From contig NW_020167537.1 in assembly GCF_001641265.1 (NCBI RefSeq), positions 248,001-312,000 of the forward strand: DNA of 64,000 bases. The letters run 5' to 3'. The notes under the pieces were generated by a model. It had not been told where the DNA came from and did not search any database. It saw only the letters and a program-made list of their open reading frames with translations. Below, piece by piece: positions 43,577 through 54,521 of the stretch. How positions within the stretch are numbered: position 1 is the first letter of the stretch; every line of letters begins with the position of its first letter. The DNA is from Pseudogymnoascus destructans (lineage: Eukaryota; Ascomycota; Leotiomycetes; Thelebolales; Thelebolaceae). The position numbers and the translations under genes were made by a program.

Positions 43577-44030
43577 GCTCCGCGGGTGACAGTTTTCTAG
43601 AGTAATATGCAACTGGCTTAAGCTTCTCGTCTTTGTCTGGCCGACTTAGACATGCTCCAATCGCGAAGTCAGAGGAATCCGTTTCGAGGACAATCCTCTT
43701 TGCAGGGTCAAATGTGACTAGGATAGGTACTTCTGTGAACTTCATCTTAAGTTCCTGAAAAGCAGCCTCTGCCTTGCTTGTCCATTCAAACATAAGGTCT
43801 TTCCTTGTAAGCTCTGTAAGTGGTTGAGCTACCTTGGAATATCCCATAATAAACCTCCGGTAGAAGTTGGCAAAGCCTAAGAAGGCTTGTACTTCTTTGA
43901 CCGTGGTTGGTGTTGGCCATTCCAACACTGCCGTGACCTTTGCTTGGTCCATTTTGATGCCATGCGTTCTGACAATGTAGCCTAAGAATTCTACTTGATC
44001 CTCATGGAATTCGCATCTTTCTGGCTTGAG
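43560..44030 (-). pseudogene. Gypsy reverse transcriptase thumb and RNase H
   Basis: Encodes KPERCEFHEDQVEFLGYIV, VQAFLGFANFYRRFI, then the RNase H start IVLETDSSDFAIGACLSRPD and KPVAYYSRKLSPAELNYD. It is cut on the right by the family B LTR at 44031 and on the left by the plus-strand RNase H piece. Confidence 0.85.
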
Positions 44031-44893
44031 TGTCATACTGACATTCGTTGCACTCAGTTTGCTATCAAACTCAAGAGCAAACTTGGAAATCTCCTCCTCA
44101 AACCTACAAGTCACTATATTTTGGCTTATCACACCAACAACAAGAGCAATACTACTCAACGATTGCTACAACCATCTATGATTCATTACACGTCATCACT
44201 CCTTAGTTACTGGGCCGATATTACCACATAGCATATCTCTACAACCCTCTATGATTCATTACATGACATCACTCATACTACCACATGATATATCTCTACC
44301 AACTAGAGGCCTAGGAGCATGAACGATAGCTCTAAAAGCTCCTATGAACCTCTATGATTCATTACACGTCATCGCTCTTTAGTTACCCACAAGATTGGTT
44401 AAGTTATGACATAATTTGTCTATGACATAATTTGTCTATGACATAATTTGTCTATGACATAATTTGTCTATGACATAATTTGTCTATAGGGGTACTCTGA
44501 CCTTGGACCTCCTTTTACTTCCTATAGGCTACGAACCTAAGAGATGGTTCTATGGGATTCTCTTACGTCGACTACAGTTACCAAGCCTGGTAAGTCATGG
44601 AAAGTCTTGGAAAATGAGAGAACTACACTCCTTTAGCATAAATAGGATTGCCCTTTTCTTAAGAAAGGGCAAGCAGACAATACAGTAAATTGACTATCAC
44701 ATACTTCCACGTCTTTTCTAAGCTTCCAAGCATTGATCTTGTTATTCTTTGTTTCTGAAAAGTCAGTGAGGTGCTAACCTCTGACTTATCCCTGAGTTCT
44801 CAGACTCAACATTTGTTACAACTTGTCTAAACCACTCCACTACATCATACACCTGATTGCTGCGTTGTGGAATAGTCTAAGCTACGACCCTTT
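44031..44893 (+). repeat. LTR, family B, copy 2
   Basis: Starts TGTCATACTGACATTCG and matches 61760 onward for over 850 bp. It holds five tandem 16-bp units (TATGACATAATTTGTC) at about 44405-44488. The left neighbour is Gypsy reverse transcriptase and the right neighbour a Tc1 fragment. Confidence 0.85.
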
Positions 44894-44894
44894 G

Positions 44895-45284
44895 GCTCTT
44901 CTCTTCCCCTACTTTCGAACAGTAAAGGCTTTACATCCTACAAAACGAGTATGGTTTGTGGATGATAATGTAAGTCTTCATTTGAAGGCTCACCGATCAT
45001 TGGAAGATTATATGAGGAAGTAGGGAATCTATAGAGTGAAATTTTGGCCTCCAAACTCTCCCGATTTGCACCCTATTGAAAATGCCTTTGATTATCTCAA
45101 GGATCAGGTTGACAGCTATACACCATTAAACGGAGGGAAGTTTGAGAGAGCTCATGCACGGGTATTTCTTGAGGAAGAATGGGGGAAAAAAATGGATGAG
45201 AAATCTACACAATTATGTGCTTCGTTTAAGGACAAGTTGGAGCGGTGTATTGCAGTCAATGGGGGGAACAACTTTCGTGGGTAG
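44895..45284 (+). pseudogene. Tc1 transposase C-terminal fragment
   Basis: Reads RVWFVDDNVSLHLKAHRSLE (second Asp), a stop, then FWPPNSPDLHPIENAFDYLK (the final Glu motif) and a usual C-terminus ending ERCIAVNGGNNFRG. The N-terminal half is missing. Confidence 0.8.
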
Positions 45285-45854
45285 ATCAATAGTACGAGTA
45301 GAGAGAGTATAGTATGTACATGCATTTTCTCCAAGTACTTACACGCCCCTTATTACGCACAGACCCTGTGGAAACTTTTGGGCCGCACGAGTAACTCGAG
45401 TAATTCAAGGGTATCATAAGTATTTGTGCTAACCCTGGCTCTCGCACCAACACACCTACCAACACCTCCCCTGCTCCGACACCGCCAAAGCCCACGCCGC
45501 CTCCCCACCCACACCCCAACGGCATCATCGTTATTCGGGCACATCTTGCAAACATCACATCACGCACTTCCCATCTATCATGGGCGGAGGTTAGCGAGCG
45601 AGAGAGCGCGTGGTGGTGACGTGGGAGATGAGCTGGGAGGGTTTAGGTGGGGGGTCTGTGAGTAACTTCCTAACTTCCAGCAAGATAGGGGGCAGTAAGC
45701 TGTAATTGGAGGCTATTGAATGGAGTAGCTGGTGTGGGCGGAGAATGGCTATCGACGGGTGGTGGATGGGGTTACCGAATGTGCTATAGCAATATTGGGC
45801 TTGGCGGCGTACGTGCGGGATGGGATGGATGCTACATCCAGCCCGCCTCTGTCT

Positions 45855-46120
45855 CCGTATCATATCATATCGTATCATATCGTATCATAATATCATATCA
45901 TATGATATGATATGATATCATAATATCATACCATACCATACCATACCATACCATATCATATCATAATATCATACCATACCATACCATATCATATCATATC
46001 ATATCATATCATATCATATCATATCATATCATAATATCATACCATACCATACCATATCATAATATCATACCATATCATAATATCATATCATATCATAATA
46101 TCATATCATATCATATCAGG
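45855..46120. repeat. ATATC/ATACC microsatellite
   Basis: Interrupted (CATAT) and (CATAC) pentamers with TAATATCAT spacers for about 265 bp. Confidence 0.9.
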
Positions 46121-46469
46121 CATGTAGTTCGGTATGGTATCCAGCAAGTAGCTGGTATCAAGGAAGTATTCTTGCCTGCTGGTGGAGCTGTCAGATGGCC
46201 TCCTCGGTCTTCAGCTTACGCGCGGAGTGCTGATTGGGCGCCACGGGATTTATGGTTAACGCGGTGTGCGCGTGGCCAGGTCGTTCGTGTTCGTGATGAT
46301 GATGCCGCCGTCCCGTCCATGGCTTGGCTTGTGTTGCTTACCATTACCAACAGAAGGAAGGAGGATCCCCAGCCACACCGTCCACGCATATCACCATCAT
46401 CACCTCCGTACATATCCAAGAACATACTTCTCTACTCTCCCATGCCTACCATCACCCTCCACCCTCCAC

Positions 46470-46885
46470 CCTCGTCCCTCTTCCCTCTTCCCTCTTCCCT
46501 CTTCCCTCTTCCCTCTTCCCTCTTCCCTCTTCCCTCGTCCCTCTTCCCTCTTCCCTCTTCCCTCTTCCCTCTTCCCTCTTCCCTCTTCCCTCTTCTACTC
46601 TCCCATGCCTACCATCACCCTCCACCCTCCACCCTCGTCCCTCTTCCCTCTTCCCTCTTCCCTCTTCCCTCTTCCCTCTTCCCTCTTCCCTCTTCCCTCT
46701 TCCCTCGTCCCTCTTCCCTCTTCCCTCTTCCCTCTTCCCTCTTCCCTCTTCCCTCTTCCCTCTTCCCTCTTCCCTCTTCCCTCTTCCCTCTTCCCTCTTC
46801 CCTCTTCCCTCTTCCCTCTTCCCTCTTCCCTCTTCCCTCTTCCCTCTTCCCTCTTCCCTCTTCCCTCTCTTCCCTCTTCCCTTCC
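46470..46885. repeat. CTTCCCT heptamer satellite with a larger duplication
   Basis: About 400 bp of near-perfect CTTCCCT units. The unit start TCTACTCTCCCATGCCTACC, with the following CCACCCTCC block, occurs twice (about 46431 and 46593), so a block of about 162 bp was duplicated. The plus strand is nearly all pyrimidine. All three frames stay open and give SLFPLPS-type repeats; these are not taken as genes. Confidence 0.95.
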
Positions 46886-47488
46886 CCCTCGCTCCCTCCC
46901 AAAACAGGCAGCCATCCCCGCGCGCATACGCAAAAAAAAAAAAAAAAAGCTTGGCCTGCCAAGCATTCTGCCACTTAGTTAAGAATCATGCTTAAATGGG
47001 GCGAAAAGGGGGTGGGGCGTGCCAAGTACAGTGCGCGCTGCTGAGAAAAACCGTGGCCAGAGGGAGAGGGAGGGGAGAGGGGGGGCTGAAACGGCGGCGC
47101 GGTTTCGTCTTACTTGATGGAGGGAGGGAGGGGAGGGGAGAGGATTTGTCGTGATGGGCGATGCGGGATGGTGATTTGCTTGTAGCTTGTGTGGTCTTTG
47201 TTGGAGTGTGGAGATGGGGAGACATCTACGTAGATGCGGATACGTTGGGGATGGCAGGGGGGCCGAAGATGGAGGGGGGCCGAAGATGGATGTCTTACTG
47301 GCGAAGTCGCACCCGAGGAATAGGATTTGTTGGTGCCAGACAGGGTTCGTATTCCTATATTCCCATTTTCCCACTCATCAGTTCCAATTCCAATTTTTCT
47401 TTCTCTCTCTCTTTTTACATTTTCCCCCATTCTGCCCTGTGTTCTTGTCCCCTCCCTCCTGTGGCGGCTCGGCGGTAGGCTGGGCGGG

Positions 47489-47526
47489 CTTGGACATTTT
47501 ATTATTATTATTATTATTATTATTTT
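47489..47526. repeat. ATT microsatellite
   Basis: About twelve TTA/ATT units in a gene-free stretch. Confidence 0.9.
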
Positions 47527-48340
47527 GGGTAGGGGGCGGTTGGGTCTTGGCTTGTGTGGTTCGGCGTCAGACAGGCGCGGCGATTTCGGTGATTTTTTTG
47601 GGCAGGGGGACGCGGGAGAGGGGAAGGGCCGAATGGGTAAATGGAACCGGACTGGCGGGTTGTTGGATGGGTGGATGCTATATTGAGGACGGCAGAGGAG
47701 GGTGAAGTGGAAGTTGCGAGCTTGTTGGGTGGGTGGATTGTGACATTTGTAGTGGTAGATGGAGTATCTCCGAGGAGAGGACAGTGGTCTACGTGGATTA
47801 CTCTATCTTACAGTTCCAAGTAGAGTTTCTTGTATGAATGATGCCGAATGAGCAGCGTCCCGCGTACTTTATTTACTGTAAGCTCAAATGTAAGCTGTAG
47901 CTGTAACTTGTAATTTATGTACTCGGCCCAACTCAGGCCCTGTACCGTACATGTACGCGCAGTACCTCCACCTCCCCAAGTACCCATCCCTCCGATCACC
48001 CTCCCCTGTAACTGTATGGGGAGATTGCCTGGGCATATCTGGGCGGAGATGAATGTACGTTGTAGGAAGGGGAGTTGTTGGTTGTTGGTTGTTGGTTGTT
48101 GGCAGCCTCATACAGCCGATGATGCATGAAGTATTGCGATGCTTGAAGGGGAGAAGGCATGAAGGTGTCGTATGCAGCTACAAATAGACCATAAGGCGGA
48201 AGGAGATGCATCGGAGGAGACCTGAGGGAGCATCTGAGGGAATATAGGAGGAGACCTGAGGGAATATCGGAGGGAATATAAGTGAGAGGTTAGGATAGTA
48301 TAGGCGCATAAGTAGAGTATGTATAGTATAGATTGTAGTA

Positions 48341-50143
48341 CAGTCAAACCCCTGTTATAACGATGTATTCTGTCCACCATTTCACTATCGTTATAACCAG
48401 TATATCGCTGTAACCAAAATAGAATATATTATGTAATCCATGTATCTAATGTCCCCTGAACTAATGATGCCTGCTGAATGCCCTCAACTGCTGATTCCAA
48501 CCGCTCTAGTGTCCGTAAATAAGCAGAAGAAAGAGATTGAGATTCTTGGCTTTCAGCAAATCCAATCAATATATGAAGAGCTTGTTTAGCATCAGCCATT
48601 GAGTACATGGGCTGTGGAAGCTGATCATCGTCTTCAATCACTTTGAGTAGTCGGTAAACCTAAATGCTCTTGTAGCACTTCTTGTAAAACCTCATCTTCT
48701 CCTACATTCTGCTCATTCTCTCCATCGTCATCTTCGTCAACAGGGTTAAGAAAATTTGCAACTGACATAGCGTCTTGTATATTTCCTGCTTCCATAACCT
48801 TTTTATATAGCTCTGTAACTTCATGAGGCATAATTGGAGTAGGAAGTGAAATAGGCGAAGAGACAAGTGTTGATTTGCGAAAGCAATTGTAGATTGTAGT
48901 ATTTGTAATTTCGTTATTCCAACTTCGTAAGATCCAACGGATTGCAAGGTGTAGATTCATTGATGATAGAGGATCTACATTTGAGTCGAAGGATTGTAAG
49001 ATATATTGTAGCCAATGTCGCCAGTAGTAAGCTTTGCAATTCTGAATAATCCCTTGATCAAGAGGCTGGTAGCGACTTGTACTATTAGCAGGTAGCCAAC
49101 ATATTCGAATATTTGATGGAGGAGGATAAAGCTCAATTGCAGTATAATGGGCAGAGAAGTTGTCCATTGTAAGAAGAACTTGTCGTGTTGTGCCAATATG
49201 CTGATAAAAAGCTTGAAGCCACTCTGTCATAATGTATTCATCCAAGCTTTCTTATTCCACCGCCATTGCCCTCCCATTGTATGAACTGATACAAATCGCA
49301 AAGCGCGTGGTGTTTTAGCTTTGCCAATGAACCAGACTGGAAATCAATCTGTGCCAGTTGCATTGACACAAAAGACAAGAGAGATCCGAGACTTGTCTTT
49401 CTTTAAACCAGCTTGATGTTGTGATGAGAGACCTGGAGAGAGCATCATCATCCAATAAAGGCCACTCTCATCCATGTTGTAGATATCCTCCTCTTGATAT
49501 TCCCCTGCCACAGTTTGTAAGGCTCTCATTTCCTCTTCTGTAGAAGCTGGGATAGATAAAGCTTCTCCGTGTCAAACTTTTAATGATATCTTAAAGCGCT
49601 TCTTAAATCCCTCAAGCCATCCAATGCTGAACTCTGGGACTGGCTTGCCAGAGTGTTGTGGAAACTGGCGCCAGATATCTCTTGCCTTTGTTTGCAGAAG
49701 CTCTCCAGTTGTAAATCCCCCTCTTGCTTCAATACGCTGCTGCCATGCAAACAGAACCTTCTCTAAGTCAGGCCAGAAGCCTTCTCGAAGTCGCACGCCT
49801 TGTGGTGTATTATTCTCGTCGAGGTGGGAGAAGTGTAGACTTAAGGATTCAGAAACAGTTTGTGATTGTATTCGTGGAGGAACCATTCGATGCATTGCTT
49901 CTGTGTAGGCTTTGGGTGCTGTCGATGTGCCCAGCGACGAAGGGCACGCCTTTGTTCTAATGTAATACTGTGCCTCTGGCTCATGATCCTAAGAATACGT
50001 CAAACTGGATATAACAATAATCGGGTGGAACTGTAACGATTATTGTAGTATCGTAAGTTGTGTCGAAATAGAATTGGTTCCGAAAAATATATCGCTATAT
50101 CAAAAATATCGTATCCAGGATCATTATAACAGGGGTTTGACTG
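48341..50143 (-). mobile_element. Tigger-like (pogo superfamily) element
   Basis: 1803 bp with matching termini, CAGTCAAACCCCTGTTATAA at both ends (then CGAT or TGAT), and TA on both sides (48339-48340, 50144-50145). The transposase inside is broken by several stops. Confidence 0.9.
48429..49982 (-). pseudogene. Tigger/jerky-type DDE transposase, several stops
   Basis: From an ATG at 49982 (MSQRHSITLEQRRALRRWAH) the helix-turn-helix region starts; a frameshift follows near 49850. The CENP-B-like domain continues (SIGWLEGFKKRFKI), then stops alternate with catalytic segments: DIYNMDESGLYW, VLLTMDNFSAHYT and RYQPLDQGIIQNCKAYY, and a conserved end (LHLAIRWILRSWNNEITNTT). At least four stops or frameshifts separate these. 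A similar, more broken copy is at 56377-58745. Confidence 0.85.
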
Positions 50144-50148
50144 TATTA

Positions 50149-50206
50149 CAGTAGAGTCTCGATAAGACGATATTCAATTAGACGATATATACAATATGTA
50201 GGAATT
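50149..50206 (+). repeat. terminus of another Tigger-like element
   Basis: CAGTAGAGTCTCGATAAGAC then ATTCAATTAGACGATAT resembles a Tigger-type terminus. It is truncated and joined to a Tc1 fragment. Confidence 0.45.
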
Positions 50207-50239
50207 GCTATGCAGAAGCCAATTATATCTGAGACAATC

Positions 50240-50735
50240 TGACTAAATCGACTTGCATGGGCTACAGCCCATAGAGATTGGTCATGGAACGAGTGGAATA
50301 GGATACTTTGGACTGACGAGACCTGGATTACGGGTGGGCGTCATACTCGTACGTGGGTTACCCAAAAACTAGGGGAAACTTACGACGATTCATGTGTTGT
50401 TGACTGAGTGCAACGGAAGAGGAGAGAAAGGGCCCCTTTTACTATGTAATTTACTCATATATCTCTAGGGGTTGGATGCTTTGGGCCTGCTTTTCCGGTG
50501 GTCTTGGAAAGGGTCCCACGCTCTTTTGGGAGAAGGAATATGGCAAAATAGGGGCTGAGTCCTATATGGCTCATACTGTCCCCCTAATCCACAGTTGGCT
50601 ACGCCTACACCCCGGCCTTACATTGATGCAAGATGGGGCTCCAGGTCACCGAGCAGGTACTACAATGGAGGAGTTGAGATCCTGTGGGATTTACCCTATA
50701 GAATGGCCCGCATTCTCACCGGATCTTAACCCAAT
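50240..50735 (+). pseudogene. Tc1 transposase fragment
   Basis: Reads RDWSWNEWNRILWTDETWIT (first Asp), a stop, WMLWACFSGGLGKGP, LTLMQDGAPGHRAGTT (second Asp) and WPAFSPDLNPI, stopping just before the final Glu. The N-terminus and last part are missing. Not related closely to the intact Tc1 at 34835. Confidence 0.82.
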
Positions 50736-51102
50736 TCCACTTGAGCGTTCCATATTAGTTCCTGACTGTGAAAATGAGTTCCTTCTCTGTCGCCAGTGCC
50801 GGCTGAGTATCAGTCTGATGCTTTAGAGCTGCCGCCCCTTATTCTGATGACGCATGTGCCTCTAAGAGTTCAATTACCTGAGTCTACATCAATCCTCTTT
50901 TCGAAAGGGCTATTCTACCATACTTTATTAGATACAATAGCTGCTAGAATCCAATACCAATGCCTTCAAACTGATTATAGCTATATGCTGAGCCAGCTAC
51001 TAAAGAGCCAGACGACAAGTAATCTTTGGAAGCATCTTAAGAAGATGCAGCCATCTGTGCATACAGAATACGAGAAGCTATCCTCCTCAATTAGAAGCTT
51101 GT

Positions 51103-51551
51103 TGTAATGCTGACTTCTAAACGATAGAAGACACAGAGGTTTCTTGCGTAAGGTTGACTTGACAGAGGAGGCAGGGGATTAAACACAAAGGCTTTCCAAG
51201 TAACACATTACAGTATTGTAAAGAATACTATATTGAGTTGAGCATGAAGCTCCTATCTAAGGAAATACTATCTACTTATATAGTGGCATCGTGCCAAAGG
51301 GATATCCGTGGATAACATGGATAACATAATATCCATGATATCCAATGTTATCCATCACCTGATATTCCGTGGATCGCTGTGGATAACATGGATAACATAA
51401 TATCCAAGATATCCAATGTTATCCATCACATGACATTCCGTGGATCGCTGTGGATAACATGGATAACATAATATCCATGATATCCAATGTTATCCATCAC
51501 GTGAGGTTGCAGCCGTAAGCGCTAGCCATAGCACTACACTTAGCCGTAACA
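51103..51551. repeat. solo LTR, family A, copy 3
   Basis: 449 bp, TGTAATGCTGAC to CCGTAACA, flanked by the 5-bp duplication CTTGT (51098-51102 and 51552-51556). Removing it with one CTTGT restores the hAT reading frame. It has three copies of the GGATAACATGGATAACAT unit. Confidence 0.95.
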
Positions 51552-51935
51552 CTTGTTAACGCCGTCTGCTTCTGCTTCTGCTTCTGCTTCTGCTTCTGCT
51601 TCTGCTTCTGCTTTTTTCCAGCCCCGCCAAGCACCCAGTAACGCACCAAGCTTGTCAAAATATAGAGAGCTTGTTGTACTCTCTTTTGTGGTATCAAATA
51701 ACCTACCACTACGCCTTGTGGAAAGCCACTCATTCCGGCAATTGGTTCATCATCTAAACCCTACAGTTTTGACAGTTAGTAGAACTATGATCGGACAGCA
51801 TCTATATCATCTATTCTGCTATCATAAAGCATGGCTTCAAGTAGAATTACAACAACATATTATAAGCAGTGGACGACTTGCAATAACGACAGATACTTGG
51901 TCTGCTCGAAACTATTCTGAGTACGCAGCAGTTAC

Positions 51936-54521
51936 CAGTGTTCGGCGGGTACCACTTGGGGCATATACCCGGAGCTTCACGGGTAGAGTAGGTAGGTAGG
52001 TAGGATGTCACGGGTAGGTATGGGTATATACCCGGGTAGATGAGGCTCTGCTATAAAATTGTTGTGCAGAAAAGTAGAAATGAGGCTAATAATAACTATG
52101 ATAATGGGTTGTGAGAATCTGTTATGATAATGTACTATACTGTCGCAGCCCCTATTCCTCCCACTCATTATCTCCATCGCCCTCGCTGTCGTCACCTTCT
52201 GGGAGTGCACCCCAATCCCGTAGGCAGAGTAAATATCTCACAGTTGAAGGCGACAGCCGGTTCCGCTTCTTAGTGATTATGTCGCTGCCATTACTAAATA
52301 CCCGCTCTGATGCAGCAGATGTTGCTGAAATTGCAAGATGGTCTCTTGCAATTTGCGCAACAATTGGATACATATACTGCTTTGATAACCAGTATTTGAG
52401 AATGTCTGTCTGTTGGCCTGGCCGTGGTTCAAGTACCCACCTCTTCCACTCAGGTTCTTGAAATGAGGTTCCTTGCGCAGCATATAACATCGTCAGAATC
52501 AGTCTCATGCACTGCTGCATTAGCTAATTCCGTCTGCTGCTCAATTCTCTCAGTGTCAAGATGATATTGACGGGTCTTATACTTTGTAAAGACATCTTGA
52601 AAGTGTGCTCTTACTCGGTTCCTTTTACTTGCCTCACCACTTCTTGGCCACAAGCTTGTAAAGACCTCAAGATTCATTCTTGGATCACAAATTGTAGCTA
52701 CACTTAGGTGGCTATACTGCTGGTTTGTTGTAAGAGTATAATACTCATTTAGCTTGTGAAGTGCTGTGTTGCATGCTATCCCAATTGTAGACTGCTTGCC
52801 TACTTTCTTTAGCATATGATTAAGCTTGTTAATCATTTTTAAATACTGTGGAATAGCGTAGTTAAGAGCAGGGTATGTGCTAGCTTGTAGCTTCTGCGAA
52901 GGGCATAAGAAGATAATGAAAAATAGCTCAAGCTCTTTAATCGTTGACCAGTCATCAGCATTAAGAGCAATATCTCTCATGCTAATATCACACTGCTGCG
53001 ATGCACAGATAGCTGTAATTGGCACTCGTAGCTTTGTTGCAGATTCAAGCATCTTATATGTTGAATTCCAGTGGACTGGCATATCAAGTGATAATTGCTG
53101 TACTTTAAGGCCTGCTACCATTGTTTGCTTCTGTAGAGCGTCCTTCCATAACCGGCGATTCTGAAACACATAGATATGTCTCCGAAGCTTGGCAAGTGTA
53201 TTCATAACTTCTGTACGATAATCAACAGTGCGTGGGATTCGCGGAGCACCTTGCTCACACCAATATGTCTCTGCCTCTGCTGAAGGGTCTGCTTTAAGCG
53301 TCTTTAAAGCATGTTGAACAGCGATATTAATAATGTGTGCAATACAACGTACATCGCCTTCCTTGACAGTGAATGTCCATGGCTGTTGCGTATAAGTTGA
53401 ATGATTGCTAGCTAAGCGCTCGTACTCAGCAAGCATAACAGTGTTAGCTGACGCATTATCTCGTGTGCATGTAAAGATAGCACCTGTAATCCCCATGTCA
53501 TCTGTAACGGCATATAATTGGCTTGCAAGATATTCACCGCTGTGAATTGGCTCTTTCAGATGAATCACATCTAGCAGATTTGACTTCTGCTGCCACTTGC
53601 TATTAATCCAATGTGCTGTTACTGCAGAGTATTCAGTGTAGTTGCGTGCAGACCACGAGTCAGTAGTTAAGCATATCCGGCCTCCATTTGCAATATGAGA
53701 ATGAAGTTCTGCTTGTAACTGAGCATGGCATAGTGAGAACCGCCTTTGAAGGTCGCAGTGTAGCATTCTAGCAGATACTGACAAAGTAATAGGGCTTAAG
53801 AATTGAATAATTTGACGAAAAGATAGACTATCAAGAAGGCGTAATGACAGATTGTTTGATACTACAAATTGGAGCAGTAAATCTCTATACTTTGATGCAT
53901 TGACTGGCTGCTTAGCCATTGTCTTCTTTAGCTCAAAGAATGATGAGCTACTTGACGGACTTGATGCTGCTTGTAGCTGGTCATTCTTTCTCATGGTAAA
54001 TGAGATTTGCGGGTGCTTTTGGGTGTAGTGCTTCCATAAGTTGCCAGTTGATTTATCCGAGAATACCAATGGCTGCGGTGAGTATCCGCAGTCTGGCTGG
54101 TTACAGATAACCCGAATAGTTGGTGGTGTAGCATCCAACAGTGTACGCCTATATAGATTCTTAACAAATAGCGGTGAGGAGCTTGGTGGAAGCATTGTGC
54201 ATGGCGTCTGGAGACAGAGCAACGGAATAAGAGTAGGTAAGGTTGGCTCATTAACCTCATCAAGGCCAATGTCATCAAGGCCAATAGGCACATCTGATAA
54301 TGATGAGTCGCTCATTGTGTGTTATGGCATGCACATTACGAGCATATCACAACTATATTCAAGACGTTAGATTCTGAATACTTGGCAAGGCTTGGCATAT
54401 ACCCGGGTATATACCTACCTACTTGAAATACCTGGGTAGTTTCTCAGAAAAAAAAAGGTAGGTATATACCCGGGTATATACCCAGATACGCTGGGTATAT
54501 ACCTACCCGTGCCGAACACTG
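51936..54521 (-). mobile_element. hAT element inserted in the older hAT
   Basis: 2586 bp. Termini CAGTGTTCGGC on each side, flanked by the 8-bp duplication GCAGTTAC (51928-51935 and 54522-54529). Subterminal GGGTATATACCC palindromes and GGTAGGTA units lie within 120 bp of both ends. Confidence 0.95.
52152..54315 (-). CDS. hAT transposase, nearly intact with one frameshift
   Basis: From an ATG at 54315 (MSDSSLSDVPIGLDDIG), an uninterrupted 621-codon frame covers a BED-type zinc finger (CNQPDCGY...GNLWKHYTQKH), WSARNYTEYSAVTAHWI, FTCTRDNASANT, DVRCIAHIINIAVQH and LDMPVHWNSTYKM. It ends at 52450, while the expected C-terminus (EPEWKRW, DILKYWLSKQYMYP, ISATSAASERVFS, the hAT dimerisation domain) runs on in another frame from about 52465 to 52152. 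One indel near 52465-52495 explains this. It may be one base from activity, or the indel may be an assembly error. Confidence 0.85.

Larger units (their letters stand above)
45286..48340. other. gene-free region with simple repeats
   Basis: No supported gene or element end over about 3 kb, apart from the simple repeats listed separately. Long open frames here are products of the repeats. Confidence 0.5.

Noticed and set aside
46172..46995. Three overlapping 220-270-codon frames of Ser-Leu-Phe-Pro repeats, and matching Glu/Arg/Gly repeats on the other strand
   Set aside because: They are translations of the CTTCCCT heptamer in each frame; no start context, splice or non-repeat domain supports a gene.
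47161..47705. Overlapping plus-strand frames of 105-172 codons
   Set aside because: Low-complexity G- and T-rich sequence with a microsatellite inside; no family signature.
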